From NCBI RefSeq assembly GCF_006715785.1, contig NZ_VFNX01000004.1:186001-250000 (forward strand): DNA of 64,000 nucleotides, in the 5' to 3' direction. This document shows positions 25,643 to 34,500 of the stretch, one piece after another. Numbering within the stretch: position 1 is the stretch's first letter; every line of letters begins with the position of its first letter. Source of the stretch: Streptomyces puniciscabiei. GTDB lineage: Bacteria > Actinomycetota > Actinomycetes > Streptomycetales > Streptomycetaceae. The position numbers were made by a program, and so were the translations under genes. The notes under the pieces were generated by a model that worked only from the letters and a program-made list of their open reading frames with translations, ran no database searches and was not told where the DNA came from.

Positions 25643-28174
25643 ATGTCGATGTCGTTCGGTGCACCGTTCGGTTCGTCGGATCCCTTCAGCGAGTTGTTCA
25701 ACCGCTTCTTCGGGATGTCGCCCGCGTCGTCGCCCCCCGCGGTGCAGCGGGTGCCCATCGGCCGGCTGCTGACGGAGTCGTCGCAGGAACTGCTCAACCT
25801 CGCCGCGCGGCGGGCGGTCGAGGACGGCACGTCCGACCTGGACACCGAACATCTGCTGTGGGCCGCCACCAAGGTGGAACCGTCCCGGAGACTGCTCTCC
25901 CAGCTGGACGTCGACCCCGACACGCTTGCGGCCGAGATCGCCAAGATCCTTCCCCGGGAGTCCGGCGAGCCGTCCGCGCAGCCCGGCCTCACCCCGGCGG
26001 CCAAGCGCACGCTGGGCGCAGCCTACGCCCGGTCCCAGGCGGCCGGTGTCTCGTACATCGGTCCCGAGCACGTCCTCGGCGCCCTGCTGGGCGACAGCGA
26101 CACGGGCGCCGCGAGGCTGCTGCGCGCCGAGGGCATGGACACGGGAAAGCTGGCGGATCTGACCGAACAGGCCGCGCGCGGAGAGGGAGCTCCCGCCGAA
26201 CGGAAGAAGACGCCGGCGACGACGCTGGACGAGTTCGGCCGGGATCTGACGGAGGAGGCGAAGGCGGGGAAGCTGGATCCGGTGGTGGGACGCGCCGAGG
26301 AGATCGAGCAGACCGTAGAGATCCTCTCCAGGCGGTCGAAGAACAACCCCGTGCTGATCGGTGAGCCCGGTGTGGGCAAGACGGCGATCGTGGAGGGGCT
26401 GGCGCAGCGGATCGTGGCCGGTGAGGTGCCCGACAGCCTCAAGGACAAGAGGGTCGTGGCGCTGGACCTGTCGGGGATGGTGGCCGGGGCGCAATATCGG
26501 GGCCAGTTCGAGGAGCGGTTGAAGAAGGTCATCGAGGACGTCCAGGCCGCGAAGGGCCGGATCATCCTGTTCATCGACGAACTCCACACCGTCGTGGGCG
26601 CGGGGGCGACGGGGGAGGGGTCGATGGACGCGGGCAACATGCTCAAGCCCGCCCTCGCCCGCGGTGAACTCCATGTCGTGGGTGCCACGACGATCGACGA
26701 GTACCGCAAGTACGTGGAGAAGGACGCGGCGTTGGAGCGGCGGTTCCAGCCGGTGATGGTGCCGGAGCCGACGGTGGAGGAGACGGTGCAGATCCTGGAG
26801 GGTCTGCGGGACTCCTACGAGGCGCACCATCAAGTCCGGTTCGGCGACGGTGCGTTGGTGGCCGCCGCGGAACTCTCCGACCGCTACGTCACCGACCGTT
26901 TCCTGCCCGACAAGGCGATCGACGTGATGGACCAGGCCGGTGCGCGGGTGCGGCTGCGCAGCGTGGGCAGGTCCACGGAGGTGGTCAGCCGCGAGGACCG
27001 CATCGCCCAGCTCCGCCGCGAACTCGACCAGGCCGTGTCCGTGGAGGACTTCGAGAAGGCCTCGGAGCTGAAGCGGCAGATCGCCGAGGTGGAGGGTGAA
27101 CTCGCCGGCATCGAGGAACGCCGCGAGGGTGTGGTGTCGGTGACGGCCGGCGACATCGCCGACGTCGTCTCCCGCCGTACGGGGATCCCGGTCTCGCAGC
27201 TGACGGCGAGCGAGAAGGAGAAGCTGCTGAGGCTGGAGGAGGAGATGCACGCCCGGATCGTCGGCCAGGACGAGGCCGTCACCGCCGTCTCCCAGGCGGT
27301 ACGGCGCAACCGGGCGGGGATGGGGGATCCGGACCGGCCGGTGGGATCCTTCCTCTTCCTCGGTCCGACGGGTGTCGGCAAGACCGAACTCGCCAAGACC
27401 CTCGCGGCGTTGCTGTTCGGGGACGAGGACCGGATGATCCGGTTCGACATGAGCGAGTTCCAGGAGAAGCACACCGTCGCCCGGCTCGTGGGTGCCCCTC
27501 CCGGATACGTGGGCTATGAGGAAGCGGGCCAGCTGACCGAGAAGGTGCGCCGCCGGCCGTACAGCGTGGTGCTGTTCGACGAGGTGGAGAAGGCGCACCC
27601 GGACGTCTTCAACACCCTGCTGCAGATCCTGGACGACGGCCGGCTCACCGACGCCCAGGGGCGCACCGTCGACTTCCGGCACTGCGTGGTCATCATGACG
27701 TCCAACATCGGCGCGCACCGGATCCTGGACCACAAGGGTGATGTGTCCGAGCTGAAGGACGAGTTGATGGAGGACCTGCGGACCAGGTTCCTGCCGGAGT
27801 TCCTCAACCGGATCGACGACATCATCATCTTCCACGGGCTGACCGAGGACGATCTCGGGAAGATCGTGGACCATCTGCTGGACCGGAGCAAACGCCGCGT
27901 CCACGCCCAGGGGATGGCGCTGGAGGTGACCGAGGAGGCGAAGAGGCTGCTCATCGCGCACGGCCACCAGCCGGAGTTCGGTGCCCGGCCGCTGCGCCGC
28001 ACGATCCAGGCGGAACTCGACAACCGGATCGCCACCCTCCTGCTGAGCGGCGATGCGGAGCCCGGGGACACCATCGTCGCGGACGTCGAACACGACTCCC
28101 TCCACTGCCGGGTCCGCAAGGACAGCGGCTCCGGTGAACCCGCCGGGGCGGGGGCCGCGCCGGCGGAGGGGTGA
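25643..28174 (+). CDS. Clp/Hsp100 AAA+ ATPase (ClpC-like, ClpP loop not seen)
   Basis: An 843-aa unfoldase. A Clp N-domain (residues 30-185) is followed by two AAA+ modules: Walker [10 protein letters not shown] (about 245) with Walker [10 protein letters not shown], and GPTGVGKTE (about 575) with [17 protein letters not shown] motif ([13 protein letters not shown], about 470) in a short middle domain is ClpC-like and not ClpB-like. Between [10 protein letters not shown] and LPEFLNRID the usual L/I-G-F/L tripeptide that docks ClpP is not visible, so it may act as a disaggregase without ClpP. ATG at 25643 with GGAG. A TTGAGT half of a HAIR-like element lies at 25578, without its partner. Confidence 0.9.
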   Translation: MSMSFGAPFGSSDPFSELFNRFFGMSPASSPPAVQRVPIGRLLTESSQELLNLAARRAVEDGTSDLDTEHLLWAATKVEPSRRLLSQLDVDPDTLAAEIAKILPRESGEPSAQPGLTPAAKRTLGAAYARSQAAGVSYIGPEHVLGALLGDSDTGAARLLRAEGMDTGKLADLTEQAARGEGAPAERKKTPATTLDEFGRDLTEEAKAGKLDPVVGRAEEIEQTVEILSRRSKNNPVLIGEPGVGKTAIVEGLAQRIVAGEVPDSLKDKRVVALDLSGMVAGAQYRGQFEERLKKVIEDVQAAKGRIILFIDELHTVVGAGATGEGSMDAGNMLKPALARGELHVVGATTIDEYRKYVEKDAALERRFQPVMVPEPTVEETVQILEGLRDSYEAHHQVRFGDGALVAAAELSDRYVTDRFLPDKAIDVMDQAGARVRLRSVGRSTEVVSREDRIAQLRRELDQAVSVEDFEKASELKRQIAEVEGELAGIEERREGVVSVTAGDIADVVSRRTGIPVSQLTASEKEKLLRLEEEMHARIVGQDEAVTAVSQAVRRNRAGMGDPDRPVGSFLFLGPTGVGKTELAKTLAALLFGDEDRMIRFDMSEFQEKHTVARLVGAPPGYVGYEEAGQLTEKVRRRPYSVVLFDEVEKAHPDVFNTLLQILDDGRLTDAQGRTVDFRHCVVIMTSNIGAHRILDHKGDVSELKDELMEDLRTRFLPEFLNRIDDIIIFHGLTEDDLGKIVDHLLDRSKRRVHAQGMALEVTEEAKRLLIAHGHQPEFGARPLRRTIQAELDNRIATLLLSGDAEPGDTIVADVEHDSLHCRVRKDSGSGEPAGAGAAPAEG

Positions 28175-28201
28175 CCGGGGTCCCCGCCGACTGCGCACCG
28201 G

Positions 28202-28678
28202 TCAGCCGTGCTCGCTCTGCTCCCCGATCGACACCACGACCACGCTCGACGGTCCGTCGGGCGTGTCGAAGTGGACGGAGTCACCGGGGCGGTGGCCGGT
28301 CAGTGCGCGGCCGAGCGGGCTGTCGGAGGTGACCAGGTTCTGGTCCAGGGCCTCGGCGAGCTCGCCGATCCGCAGCGTCTCCACCGAGCCGTCCCGGAAG
28401 CGGACGGTGACTGTGCTGCCCACGCCGACCACGTCTGTCGGGGCGGGCCCGGCGACGTCGGCTTGGCGCAGCCGCTCGGTGATGGTCTCGATACGACGGT
28501 CCAGGCGGTCCAGCTGATCGGCGCGCTGCAACTGGTCGGCCTGGTCGGCCTGGTCGCCCACCTCCGTGGTGTCCTGCAGGGTTCCGGCGACGAGCCGGCG
28601 CTCGTCGCGCAGGTCGGCCAGCTCCTGCTCCAGGGCGCGGCGGGCAGCGGCACTGATCGGCTCCGGGTCACCGGTCAT
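28202..28678 (-). CDS. GreA/GreB-family elongation-factor-like protein
   Basis: A 158-aa protein. An N-terminal charged coiled coil (residues 8-75, with AARRALEQELADLRDERRLV and a QADQADQLQRADQ run) is followed by a GreA/GreB C-terminal domain (DVVGVGSTVTVRF and SPLGRALTGHRPGD). Gre factors enter the RNA polymerase secondary channel; many Streptomyces paralogues such as this have unclear targets. ATG at 28678 with GAGGAG. A near-consensus promoter lies at 28709-28738. Confidence 0.85.
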   Translation of the reverse strand: MTGDPEPISAAARRALEQELADLRDERRLVAGTLQDTTEVGDQADQADQLQRADQLDRLDRRIETITERLRQADVAGPAPTDVVGVGSTVTVRFRDGSVETLRIGELAEALDQNLVTSDSPLGRALTGHRPGDSVHFDTPDGPSSVVVVSIGEQSEHG

Positions 28679-28708
28679 TCCGGCTCCTCTGTCCAGGGGA
28701 GAATTTTG

Positions 28709-28738
28709 ATTATTCGGGCATTTTTCGCATCGTATCAA
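28709..28738 (-). promoter_or_regulatory. Near-consensus promoter of the Gre-like gene
   Basis: Leftward TTGATA (complement of 28733-28738), an 18-nt spacer and AATAAT (complement of 28709-28714). The AT-rich patch is unusual in this genome and fits a strong housekeeping-type promoter. Confidence 0.6.
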
Positions 28739-28872
28739 CGGGAGTGCGAGGTCGTGCCGTCGCCTGTCCGCGGTCGTGGCGGCGGCTGCGGTGGAGGCGT
28801 CAGGTGTCCCGATATACGGTGTTTTCACGTGTTCTGTTTTGCAGGTTTCCCGCTCCCCTCCAGGAGGTTCCC

Positions 28873-28950
28873 ATGTCCTCGAAGCGACGCCGGAAGAAGA
28901 AGTCGCGCCGCGGCCATGCCGCCAACCACGGCAAACGGCCGCAGTGCTGA
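28873..28950 (+). CDS. bL37-like small ribosomal protein
   Basis: A 25-aa highly basic peptide: MSSKRRRKKKSRRGHAANHG followed by KRPQC. The basic stretch followed by ANHGKRP matches the AURKAIP1/bL37 small ribosomal protein described in mycobacterial ribosomes. It should bind 23S rRNA in the large subunit. ATG at 28873 has an ideal AGGAGG site. The terminal Cys is unusual, as relatives end in Asn or Ser from memory. Genomes may carry two versions; this could be a paralogue. Confidence 0.8.
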   Translation: MSSKRRRKKKSRRGHAANHGKRPQC

Positions 28951-29127
28951 AGACCTGACGGACACGGACAGGACCATGGGCGCCGGCACCCTCGCGGACC
29001 GGCGCCCTCCTTGCGTGCGCCGCCGGATGCGTGGGACATCGGGCCGGAGGAACGCCAGACTCGGGCACATGACAACGCCGACGTCCCCTCCCGCACCCTC
29101 GGCCGCTCTCACGCCGAGGTGCGCCAC

Positions 29128-30561
29128 ATGACCTCCGCAGTGGTGGTGGGCGGCGGGCCCAACGGCCTGGCCGCCGCCGCTCTCCTCGCGAAGGCGGGTC
29201 TGGACGTCACGCTCCTGGAAGCGGCGGACGAGGTCGGCGGAGGGACCCGCAGCGACGAGGCGATCGTGCCGGGACTCGTACACGACTGCTGCTCGGCCGT
29301 TCATCCCATGGCCGTCGGCTCCCCGGCCCTGCGCGCGCTGGAACTCGAACGGCAAGGGCTGCGCTGGTTGTTGCCGGACATCGACTGCGTGCACCCGTTG
29401 GACGACGGCAGCGCCGGGGTGCTGCTGCGTTCCGTGACGGACACCGCCCGCATGCTGGGCCCGGACGGTGACCGGTATCGCACGCTCCTCGCCGGCCCGG
29501 TACGTCACTGGGACGCCCTGGTGCACGATGTGATGGGCCCCCTGCTGCGCGTCCCCGCGCACCCACTGGCGCTCGCCCGCTTCGGCCTGCCGACCGCGCT
29601 TCCCGCCTCCCTCCTGGCCCGCCTCTTCACCACCCCGCAGGCGCAGTCCCTGTGGGCGGGTGTGGCGGCACACGCCTTCCGTCCGCTGTCGCGCCCGTTC
29701 ACCTCCGCGATCGGGCTCGGCATCCTCACCGCGGGCCACGCCGCCGGCTGGGCCGTGGCCGAGGGCGGCTCACAGTCCATCGCCCGCAGCATGGAACGCG
29801 TACTGCGGATGCACGGAGGCACCGTCCACACCGGCGTGCGCGTCACCCACCACCGGCAGCTGCCGCCCGCCGACGTCACCCTCCTCGACCTCGACCCCGG
29901 CCAGGTCGCCGCCCTCTACGGCGACCGGCTCCCGGCCCGGGTACGCGGTGCCTACCGGCGGTTCCGGCGCGCCCCCGCCGTCTTCAAGCTCGACCTGGCC
30001 GTCGAGGGCGGCGTGCCCTGGCGGAACGAGCACGCACGCCGGGCCGGCACCGTGCACCTCGGCGGCCCGCTCGCCGAGGTGGCCGGCGCGGAGGGGGCCG
30101 TGGTGGCCGGCCGCATGCCCGAGCGCCCCTTCGTGCTCGTCGGCCAGCAGTACCTGGCGGACCCCTCCCGTTCGGTGGGTGACGTCCACCCCGTCTACAC
30201 CTACGCCCATGTGCCGTACGGCTACGACGGCGACGCCACCGAGGCGATACTCCGTCAGCTGGAGCGGTTCGCCCCGGGTGTCCGCGACCGCGTTGTGGGC
30301 CGCCGGGCCACCCCGCCCGCCCGGTTCGCCGCCGCCAATCCCAATTTCTCCGGCGGCGACATCATCACCGGGGCGCGGACGACCCCGCAGCTCCTCCTGG
30401 GTCCTCGCCCGACCGCCGAGCCGTACTCGACCGGCCTGCCGGGGGTCTTCCTGTGCTCGGCGGCGACCCCTCCCGGTCCCGGCGCGCACGGCATGTGCGG
30501 CGCCGGAGCCGCGGCGGCCGCACTGCGGCACCTGGGGTTACGGGCCGCACGCCGCCACTGA
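29128..30561 (+). CDS. FAD-dependent NAD(P)/FAD oxidoreductase (phytoene-desaturase-like)
   Basis: A 477-aa flavoprotein. The N-terminal Rossmann motif VVVGGGPNGLAAAALL is at residues 5-20, with the FAD-ribose Glu in LLEAADEVGGGTRSDE (about 29-44). The C-terminus has a second FAD loop (GAHGMCGAGAAAAAL). This pattern occurs in phytoene desaturases, carotenoid isomerases and PYROXD2-like enzymes. No crtB or crtE gene is nearby, so carotenoid synthesis is not supported. The substrate is unknown. ATG at 29128 was chosen because the dinucleotide-binding fold must start here. Confidence 0.8.
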   Translation: MTSAVVVGGGPNGLAAAALLAKAGLDVTLLEAADEVGGGTRSDEAIVPGLVHDCCSAVHPMAVGSPALRALELERQGLRWLLPDIDCVHPLDDGSAGVLLRSVTDTARMLGPDGDRYRTLLAGPVRHWDALVHDVMGPLLRVPAHPLALARFGLPTALPASLLARLFTTPQAQSLWAGVAAHAFRPLSRPFTSAIGLGILTAGHAAGWAVAEGGSQSIARSMERVLRMHGGTVHTGVRVTHHRQLPPADVTLLDLDPGQVAALYGDRLPARVRGAYRRFRRAPAVFKLDLAVEGGVPWRNEHARRAGTVHLGGPLAEVAGAEGAVVAGRMPERPFVLVGQQYLADPSRSVGDVHPVYTYAHVPYGYDGDATEAILRQLERFAPGVRDRVVGRRATPPARFAAANPNFSGGDIITGARTTPQLLLGPRPTAEPYSTGLPGVFLCSAATPPGPGAHGMCGAGAAAAALRHLGLRAARRH

Positions 30562-30701
30562 CCCGCCGCCGGCCCGGGCGAACGGCCTGACGGCCGCGGG
30601 GAGGCACCGCCGCGGGACTCGGTGGACCCCCGCGGCGGGTGAGGTGCCCCACCCGGATACCGCGCGGGTTGTACGGCGCTCCGTCCTACCGCGGCCGGTG
30701 G

Positions 30702-30719
30702 AGCCGGGAGTCAACTCCC
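30702..30719 (+). terminator. Perfect hairpin in the 30561-30798 gap
   Basis: CCGGGAGT and its complement ACTCCCGG flank a 2-nt centre. It lies 141 bp after the oxidoreductase and 79 bp before the secreted-protein gene. It could be a weak terminator or a regulator dyad; the centre is too short for a stable hairpin loop. Confidence 0.35.
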
Positions 30720-30797
30720 GGGCTGGCGACGGCGGAAAGCGCCGGCGCCTACCTTGTGTGCCGTGCCGAGAGGCACTCGACCATCAGGGGGAACACC

Positions 30798-31169
30798 ATG
30801 CGAACGAACATCCTGACCAGGGCGCTGGTCACCGTCACGACCGCTGCAGCCCTGGCCGCCGGCGGCCTCGCCGCCGCGGGCACCAGCGTCGCCGCTCCCG
30901 TCTCCGCCCACCCGGCGGTGACCACCGGGGCCGTCACCCCGCAGGCGGTGAACAACCTCGGCCTGAACGCCACCCAGGCCAAGAAGGTGCAGCCCTGGCG
31001 GAGGACGTACTGGCACTACACCGGGGCCATCGACGGACAGCTCGGCCCCAACAGCTGGAAGGCCTTCCAGCGCTGCCTGAAGCAGTACTGGGGCTACACC
31101 GGCCCGATCGACGGCATCGCCGGCTCCGGCACCAAGGCCGCCTTCAAGCGGTTCGCCGACGGCCACTGA
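30798..31169 (+). CDS. Secreted peptidoglycan-binding-like protein
   Basis: A 123-aa exported protein. Residues 1-33 form a Sec signal peptide: basic MRTNILTR, a hydrophobic ALVTVTTAAALAAGGLAAAG core and an AXA-type site near TSVAA. The mature part has a repeated pattern WHYTGAIDGQLGPNSWKAFQ and WGYTGPIDGIAGSGTKAAFK, as in the PG_binding_1 cell-wall-binding domain. It probably binds peptidoglycan. ATG at 30798 with AGGGGGAA. Confidence 0.82.
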   Translation: MRTNILTRALVTVTTAAALAAGGLAAAGTSVAAPVSAHPAVTTGAVTPQAVNNLGLNATQAKKVQPWRRTYWHYTGAIDGQLGPNSWKAFQRCLKQYWGYTGPIDGIAGSGTKAAFKRFADGH

Positions 31170-31182
31170 GGGTCTCGGCGCT

Positions 31183-31214
<32 letters not shown>

Positions 31215-31325
31215 CCCTACGAGCCCGACCTCGAGCCAACGCTCACCGGTCCCCGATCAACCACTCCGGGCACCTCTCCTCGCTCCCGGCTCCACGGTCT
31301 CCCGCTGCGCCGTTCCCATGGACAA

Positions 31326-31354
31326 CAGTGCCGGATCCGCCTGATCCGGCACTG
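31326..31354. terminator. Perfect 12-bp hairpin between tRNA fragment and AKR relic
   Basis: CAGTGCCGGATC and its complement flank a 5-nt loop. The rest of 31209-31483 has no recognisable gene. It may be a bidirectional terminator or part of the recombination scar. Confidence 0.55.
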
Positions 31355-31483
31355 ACGCGCCACTGACCGCCCGGCGCGGAGCCCGGCCGCCGGTGCGAGG
31401 CGTGCGACCGGGCAACGGCCGCGCGGCAGAGGCGAGGAGAGGCACACGGGCAGGGCGAAGCCTCGCCCAGGCCCCGTCGTCGA

Positions 31484-31570
31484 ACCCATGGCGCCGAATC
31501 CCTGGACGCCGACGAGGGGGCCGCCGGTGCTCAGTTCGACCTTGCGGATCTGTTCGATGGTGTTGCCCAT
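31484..31570 (-). pseudogene. Truncated aldo/keto reductase gene (N-terminal end only)
   Basis: Leftward from ATG 31570 the frame reads MGNTIEQIRKVELSTGGPLV then GVQGFGAMG, the N-terminus of an AKR. Homology stops abruptly near 31484, about 30 residues into a protein normally about 320 aa. It starts 8 nt after the MerR stop codon, an arrangement typical of MerR-controlled AKR operons. The break lies about 275 bp from the tRNA fragment, so recombination there is a plausible cause. Confidence 0.7.
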
Positions 31571-31578
31571 GATGACGC

Positions 31579-32004
31579 TCAGGCCCCTTCCGGCACCCGG
31601 CGGGCGTCCGCGTAAAAGTCGATCTCGGCGTCGAGCACGGTGAGCGTGTCGTGCAACTCGGCGCTGCGCGCGAGGACTTCGCGCCGCGTCCGCTCCAGCA
31701 TCCGGTGCCGTTCCTCGTAGGTCTGCGCCCCCTGGCGGACCAGCTCGGCGTAGCGCACCATGTCGGCGACCGGCATTCCGGTCAGCCGCAGCATGGTCAC
31801 ACAGGTGAGCCACTCCAAGTCCCGGTCGTCGAACCGGCGTTGGCCGGCGTGCGACCGGTCCACCTGGGGCAGCAGGCCGATCTGCTCGTACCCGCGCAGG
31901 GTGTGCGGGCGGAGTCCGGTGAGCGCCGCGACCTCCCTGATGGTGTGGCTGTCCCGGCCATCGGGCCGGGGCAGCTGTGGCACCACGGGCGCACAGGGGT
32001 CCAT
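31579..32004 (-). CDS. MerR-family transcriptional regulator
   Basis: A 141-aa regulator with an N-terminal MerR HTH (TIREVAALTGLRPHTLRGYE then QIGLLPQ, residues 21-47) and a C-terminal coiled coil (about 95-130) for dimerisation. No Cys suitable for metal binding is seen, so it is probably a small-molecule or stress sensor. Its likely partner, an AKR gene, is truncated downstream. An inverted repeat at 32061-32076 in front of the gene is its probable operator. Confidence 0.87.
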   Translation of the reverse strand: MDPCAPVVPQLPRPDGRDSHTIREVAALTGLRPHTLRGYEQIGLLPQVDRSHAGQRRFDDRDLEWLTCVTMLRLTGMPVADMVRYAELVRQGAQTYEERHRMLERTRREVLARSAELHDTLTVLDAEIDFYADARRVPEGA

Positions 32005-32060
32005 GGACGAGGATGTCAGGGGGTGCTGTCGATCACCGTCATGCGGGACACGCCAGAACG

Positions 32061-32076
32061 TTCAAGTGCGCTTGAA
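32061..32076. promoter_or_regulatory. MerR-type inverted repeat
   Basis: TTCAAG and CTTGAA flank TGCG, 57 bp upstream of the MerR ATG. Reading leftward, TTGCTT precedes the repeat. This fits an autoregulatory MerR site. Confidence 0.6.
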
Positions 32077-32099
32077 GCAAGTGCGTTCCGCGCGGTGAC

Positions 32100-32705
32100 T
32101 CAGGGATGGAGCTTGCGCCGCCCGGCGAGCATGGCGACGAACTTCTCGATGCGGGCCGCCCGGGTCTGCGGCTTCTTGGCGTCCTGGACCCGGTAGAGGA
32201 TCGCGTACCGGTTGCGGCTGTCCAGCGTCGCGAAGAAGTCCCGCGCCTCCGGAGCCGCCTCCAGGGCCGCCCGCAGGTCATCGGGCACGGTCGCCGTGCG
32301 CTGACCCTCGTACGCCGCCTCCCAGCGGCCGTCCGCCTGGGCCCGCTCCACCTCCCGCAGGCCGGCCGGCCGCATCCGGCCCTGCTCCATGAGCTCGGTG
32401 GCCTTCTCCCGGTTCACCTTCGACCACTTGCCGCCCGGCCGGCGCGGGGTGAAGCGCTGCAGCCAGTACCGCTCGTCCAGCTTCTTCTTCTGCCCGTCGA
32501 TCCAGCCGAAGCAGAGCGCCGACTCCAGCGCTCCCGCGTAGTCGACGCCGGCGAGCCCCGAGTCCTTCTTCGGGATCATCAGCCAGATGCCGGGCACGTC
32601 GGCGTGATGCTCCTCCAGCCACTGCTCCCACGCCTCCTGCGTGGCGAAGGCCAGGACCGGATCGGCCCCGTTGCGTGCTCCACCCGTCTGTGCTGCATCC
32701 GGCAT
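32100..32705 (-). CDS. YdeI/OmpD-associated family protein
   Basis: A 201-aa cytoplasmic protein with the YdeI-like family pattern: FATQEAWEQWLEEHHADVPG, then IWLMIPKK (about residues 20-50), ALCFGWIDGQKKKLDERYWL (about 68-87) and RFTPRRPGGKWSKVN. The family is linked to bacteriocin tolerance or stress in enterobacteria, but its biochemical role is unclear. ATG at 32705 was used; an upstream ATG at 32714 in the same frame has a comparable GGGTGGG site and cannot be excluded. Confidence 0.82.
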   Translation of the reverse strand: MPDAAQTGGARNGADPVLAFATQEAWEQWLEEHHADVPGIWLMIPKKDSGLAGVDYAGALESALCFGWIDGQKKKLDERYWLQRFTPRRPGGKWSKVNREKATELMEQGRMRPAGLREVERAQADGRWEAAYEGQRTATVPDDLRAALEAAPEARDFFATLDSRNRYAILYRVQDAKKPQTRAARIEKFVAMLAGRRKLHP

Positions 32706-32809
32706 GGCCCACATCAAAACCCACCCCGGCGACACGGTCAATCGGCAGGCACGCCGGGGCACCGACGCGCGGGTCGCCGGCGGTCCGCCAGTGCCGCAGG
32801 GTGCCGCTC

Positions 32810-33202
32810 TCAGTCCGTCAGTTCCGGCTTGCCGAACAGGGCGGCGTAGCTCGACGGGAGCTGGCTGAGGACCTGGTTCAGCTCTCCTCCGCTGACACTG
32901 TCGGCGACCGTGGTCAGCACGGCGCCGGCGTCCCACTGGGCCGTGCGCGGCCTGCCCCCGACCCGCTCTGCGACCCGGCGGTGGAACTCCTCGATCCCGA
33001 AGCGCTCCGGCTGCGGCTGCTTCGCGTCGGCCAGGCAGGGGCCCAGGGGGCCGGGCAGCTGGGAGGCGAGGTCGTCGATCTCTCCCGGGCCGATGCGCTG
33101 TGCCAGCACACTCAGCACGGCCTCCGTGACCTCCGCCGCTTCGTGCGGGCTGTCGTACTCGCCGCGCTCGCGTACACGGGCGAGGAACTCGTCGTACCTC
33201 AT
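32810..33202 (-). CDS. DUF2267 protein
   Basis: A 130-aa helical protein of the DUF2267 family. It starts MRYDEFLARVRERGEY and contains two similar halves, each with a pattern such as AVLSVLAQRIGPGEIDDLAS and later AVLTTVADSVSGGELNQVLS plus QLP. DUF2267 genes often sit in general-stress regulons, but no function is established. ATG at 33202 with GAGGTG. A SigB-like promoter candidate lies upstream at 33368-33390. Confidence 0.85.
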   Translation of the reverse strand: MRYDEFLARVRERGEYDSPHEAAEVTEAVLSVLAQRIGPGEIDDLASQLPGPLGPCLADAKQPQPERFGIEEFHRRVAERVGGRPRTAQWDAGAVLTTVADSVSGGELNQVLSQLPSSYAALFGKPELTD

Positions 33203-33367
33203 CGTCACCTCACTTCGGTGCTGTCCCACCGCTGTGCGTGTCCACGGCACCCGAGCCGTCCGGAGGCGTCCGGCCCGTACGCCGTACCTCTCGCTCCCAG
33301 TACCCCGCGCGCCAGGGGCTGCACGGCAGAAGCAGACGGTTTCGCTGCGTGAGACCGCGGGCCGCGG

Positions 33368-33390
33368 ATACCCGGACGGTATGCCGAAAC
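33368..33390 (-). promoter_or_regulatory. SigB-like promoter candidate
   Basis: Leftward GTTT, a 13-nt spacer and GGGTAT. This approximates the Streptomyces stress sigma-B consensus GNNT-N14-16-GGGTA(C/T), with a slightly short spacer. It would direct the DUF2267 gene with a leader of about 155 nt and overlaps the start of the divergent BrkB gene. Confidence 0.35.
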
Positions 33391-34436
33391 TGCATCTTCC
33401 CGGGCGCCACCACCACGGCGGCGCCGACGGTCCGCGAGTGCCGGCGCCGGAGGAGGCCGGGCCGGGTCCGCAGGTCGAGCGGGCCGCACCCGACACACCG
33501 GCGCACCTGCCCAGGCGGGCCTGGGGCGCCGTACTGAAGGGCTCTCTGCGCGAGTTCAAGGACGACGAGCTGACCGACCGGGCCGCCGCGCTGACCTACT
33601 ACGGGATCCTCGCCCTGTTCCCGGCGCTGCTGGTCCTGGTGTCGCTGCTCGGCATCGCCGGCCGGTCGGTCACCGACAAGGTGCTGGCCAACCTCAGGCA
33701 CTTCGCGCCGGGCTCCGCCCGGGACATCCTCACCAGGGCCGTGGAGCAACTGCAGAACCACGCCGGCACCGGCTCGGTCATAGCCGTCGCCGGGATCGTA
33801 CTGGCTGTCTGGTCGGCCTCCGGGTACGTGGCCGCCTTCGTCCGGGCCGCCAACGCCGTCTACGACATGCCGGAGGGCCGCCCGGTGTGGAAGATCCTTC
33901 CGGTGCGGATCGGCGTCACCGTCGTACTGATGCTGCTCGCCGTGGCCGGCGCGCTGATCGTCGTCTTCACCGGCAGCCTGGCCCGGCACGCGGGTCAGGC
34001 GCTGGGTGTCGGCGGCACGGCCCTGACGGTGTGGTCGATCGCCAAGTGGCCGGTGCTGGTCCTGCTGGTCACGGTGATGATCGCGATCCTGTACTGGGCG
34101 ACACCGAACGCCAGGGTCAAGGGCTTCAGGTGGATCACTCCGGGCAGCGTCCTCGCCCTGGCGATCTGGATGGCCGCCTCCGCCGGGTTCGCCTTCTACG
34201 TCGCCAACTTCGGTTCCTACAACAAGACCTACGGCACCATGGCCGGCGTGATCGTCTTCCTGGTGTGGCTCTGGATCAGCAATCTGGCGATCCTGCTCGG
34301 CCTGGAGTTCGACGCGGAGACCGTGCGCCAGCGGGCCATCGCCGGCGGACATCCGCCCGGGGCCGAGCCCTACACCCAGCCGCGCGACACCAGGAAGTGG
34401 GACGAGGACGACGTACGCCGGCTGAACGAGACATGA
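33381..34436 (+). CDS. YihY/virulence-factor-BrkB family membrane protein
   Basis: A 351-aa inner-membrane protein with a His-rich N-terminal tail (PGRHHHGG) and about six transmembrane segments between residues 70 and 315. Family signatures include DRAAALTYYGILALFPALLV (about 64-83), AVWSASGYVAAFVRAANAVYD (about 140) and NFGSYNKTYGTMAGVIVFLVWL (about 275). Function in bacteria is not settled. ATG at 33381 follows a weak CGGA; the frame is open well upstream. The C-terminal end is polar. Confidence 0.85.
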   Translation: MPKLHLPGRHHHGGADGPRVPAPEEAGPGPQVERAAPDTPAHLPRRAWGAVLKGSLREFKDDELTDRAAALTYYGILALFPALLVLVSLLGIAGRSVTDKVLANLRHFAPGSARDILTRAVEQLQNHAGTGSVIAVAGIVLAVWSASGYVAAFVRAANAVYDMPEGRPVWKILPVRIGVTVVLMLLAVAGALIVVFTGSLARHAGQALGVGGTALTVWSIAKWPVLVLLVTVMIAILYWATPNARVKGFRWITPGSVLALAIWMAASAGFAFYVANFGSYNKTYGTMAGVIVFLVWLWISNLAILLGLEFDAETVRQRAIAGGHPPGAEPYTQPRDTRKWDEDDVRRLNET

Positions 34437-34458
34437 CCCGGGCCAGGCGGGGCGGGGC

Positions 34459-34494
34459 GGGGCGCACCCGAGGCCGCAGCGGCCGGTGCGCCCC
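34459..34494. terminator. Bidirectional hairpin between convergent genes
   Basis: GGGGCGCACC (34459-34468) pairs with GGTGCGCCCC (34485-34494), with a smaller inner stem GGCC-GCA-GGCC. It lies between the BrkB stop and the convergent SDR stop. Confidence 0.7.
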
Positions 34495-34500
34495 GCTCGC

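Noticed and set aside
29128..30561. Carotenoid biosynthesis (crtI) gene
   Set aside because: The FAD motif is shared by many oxidoreductases and no crtB, crtE or crtY neighbour is present.
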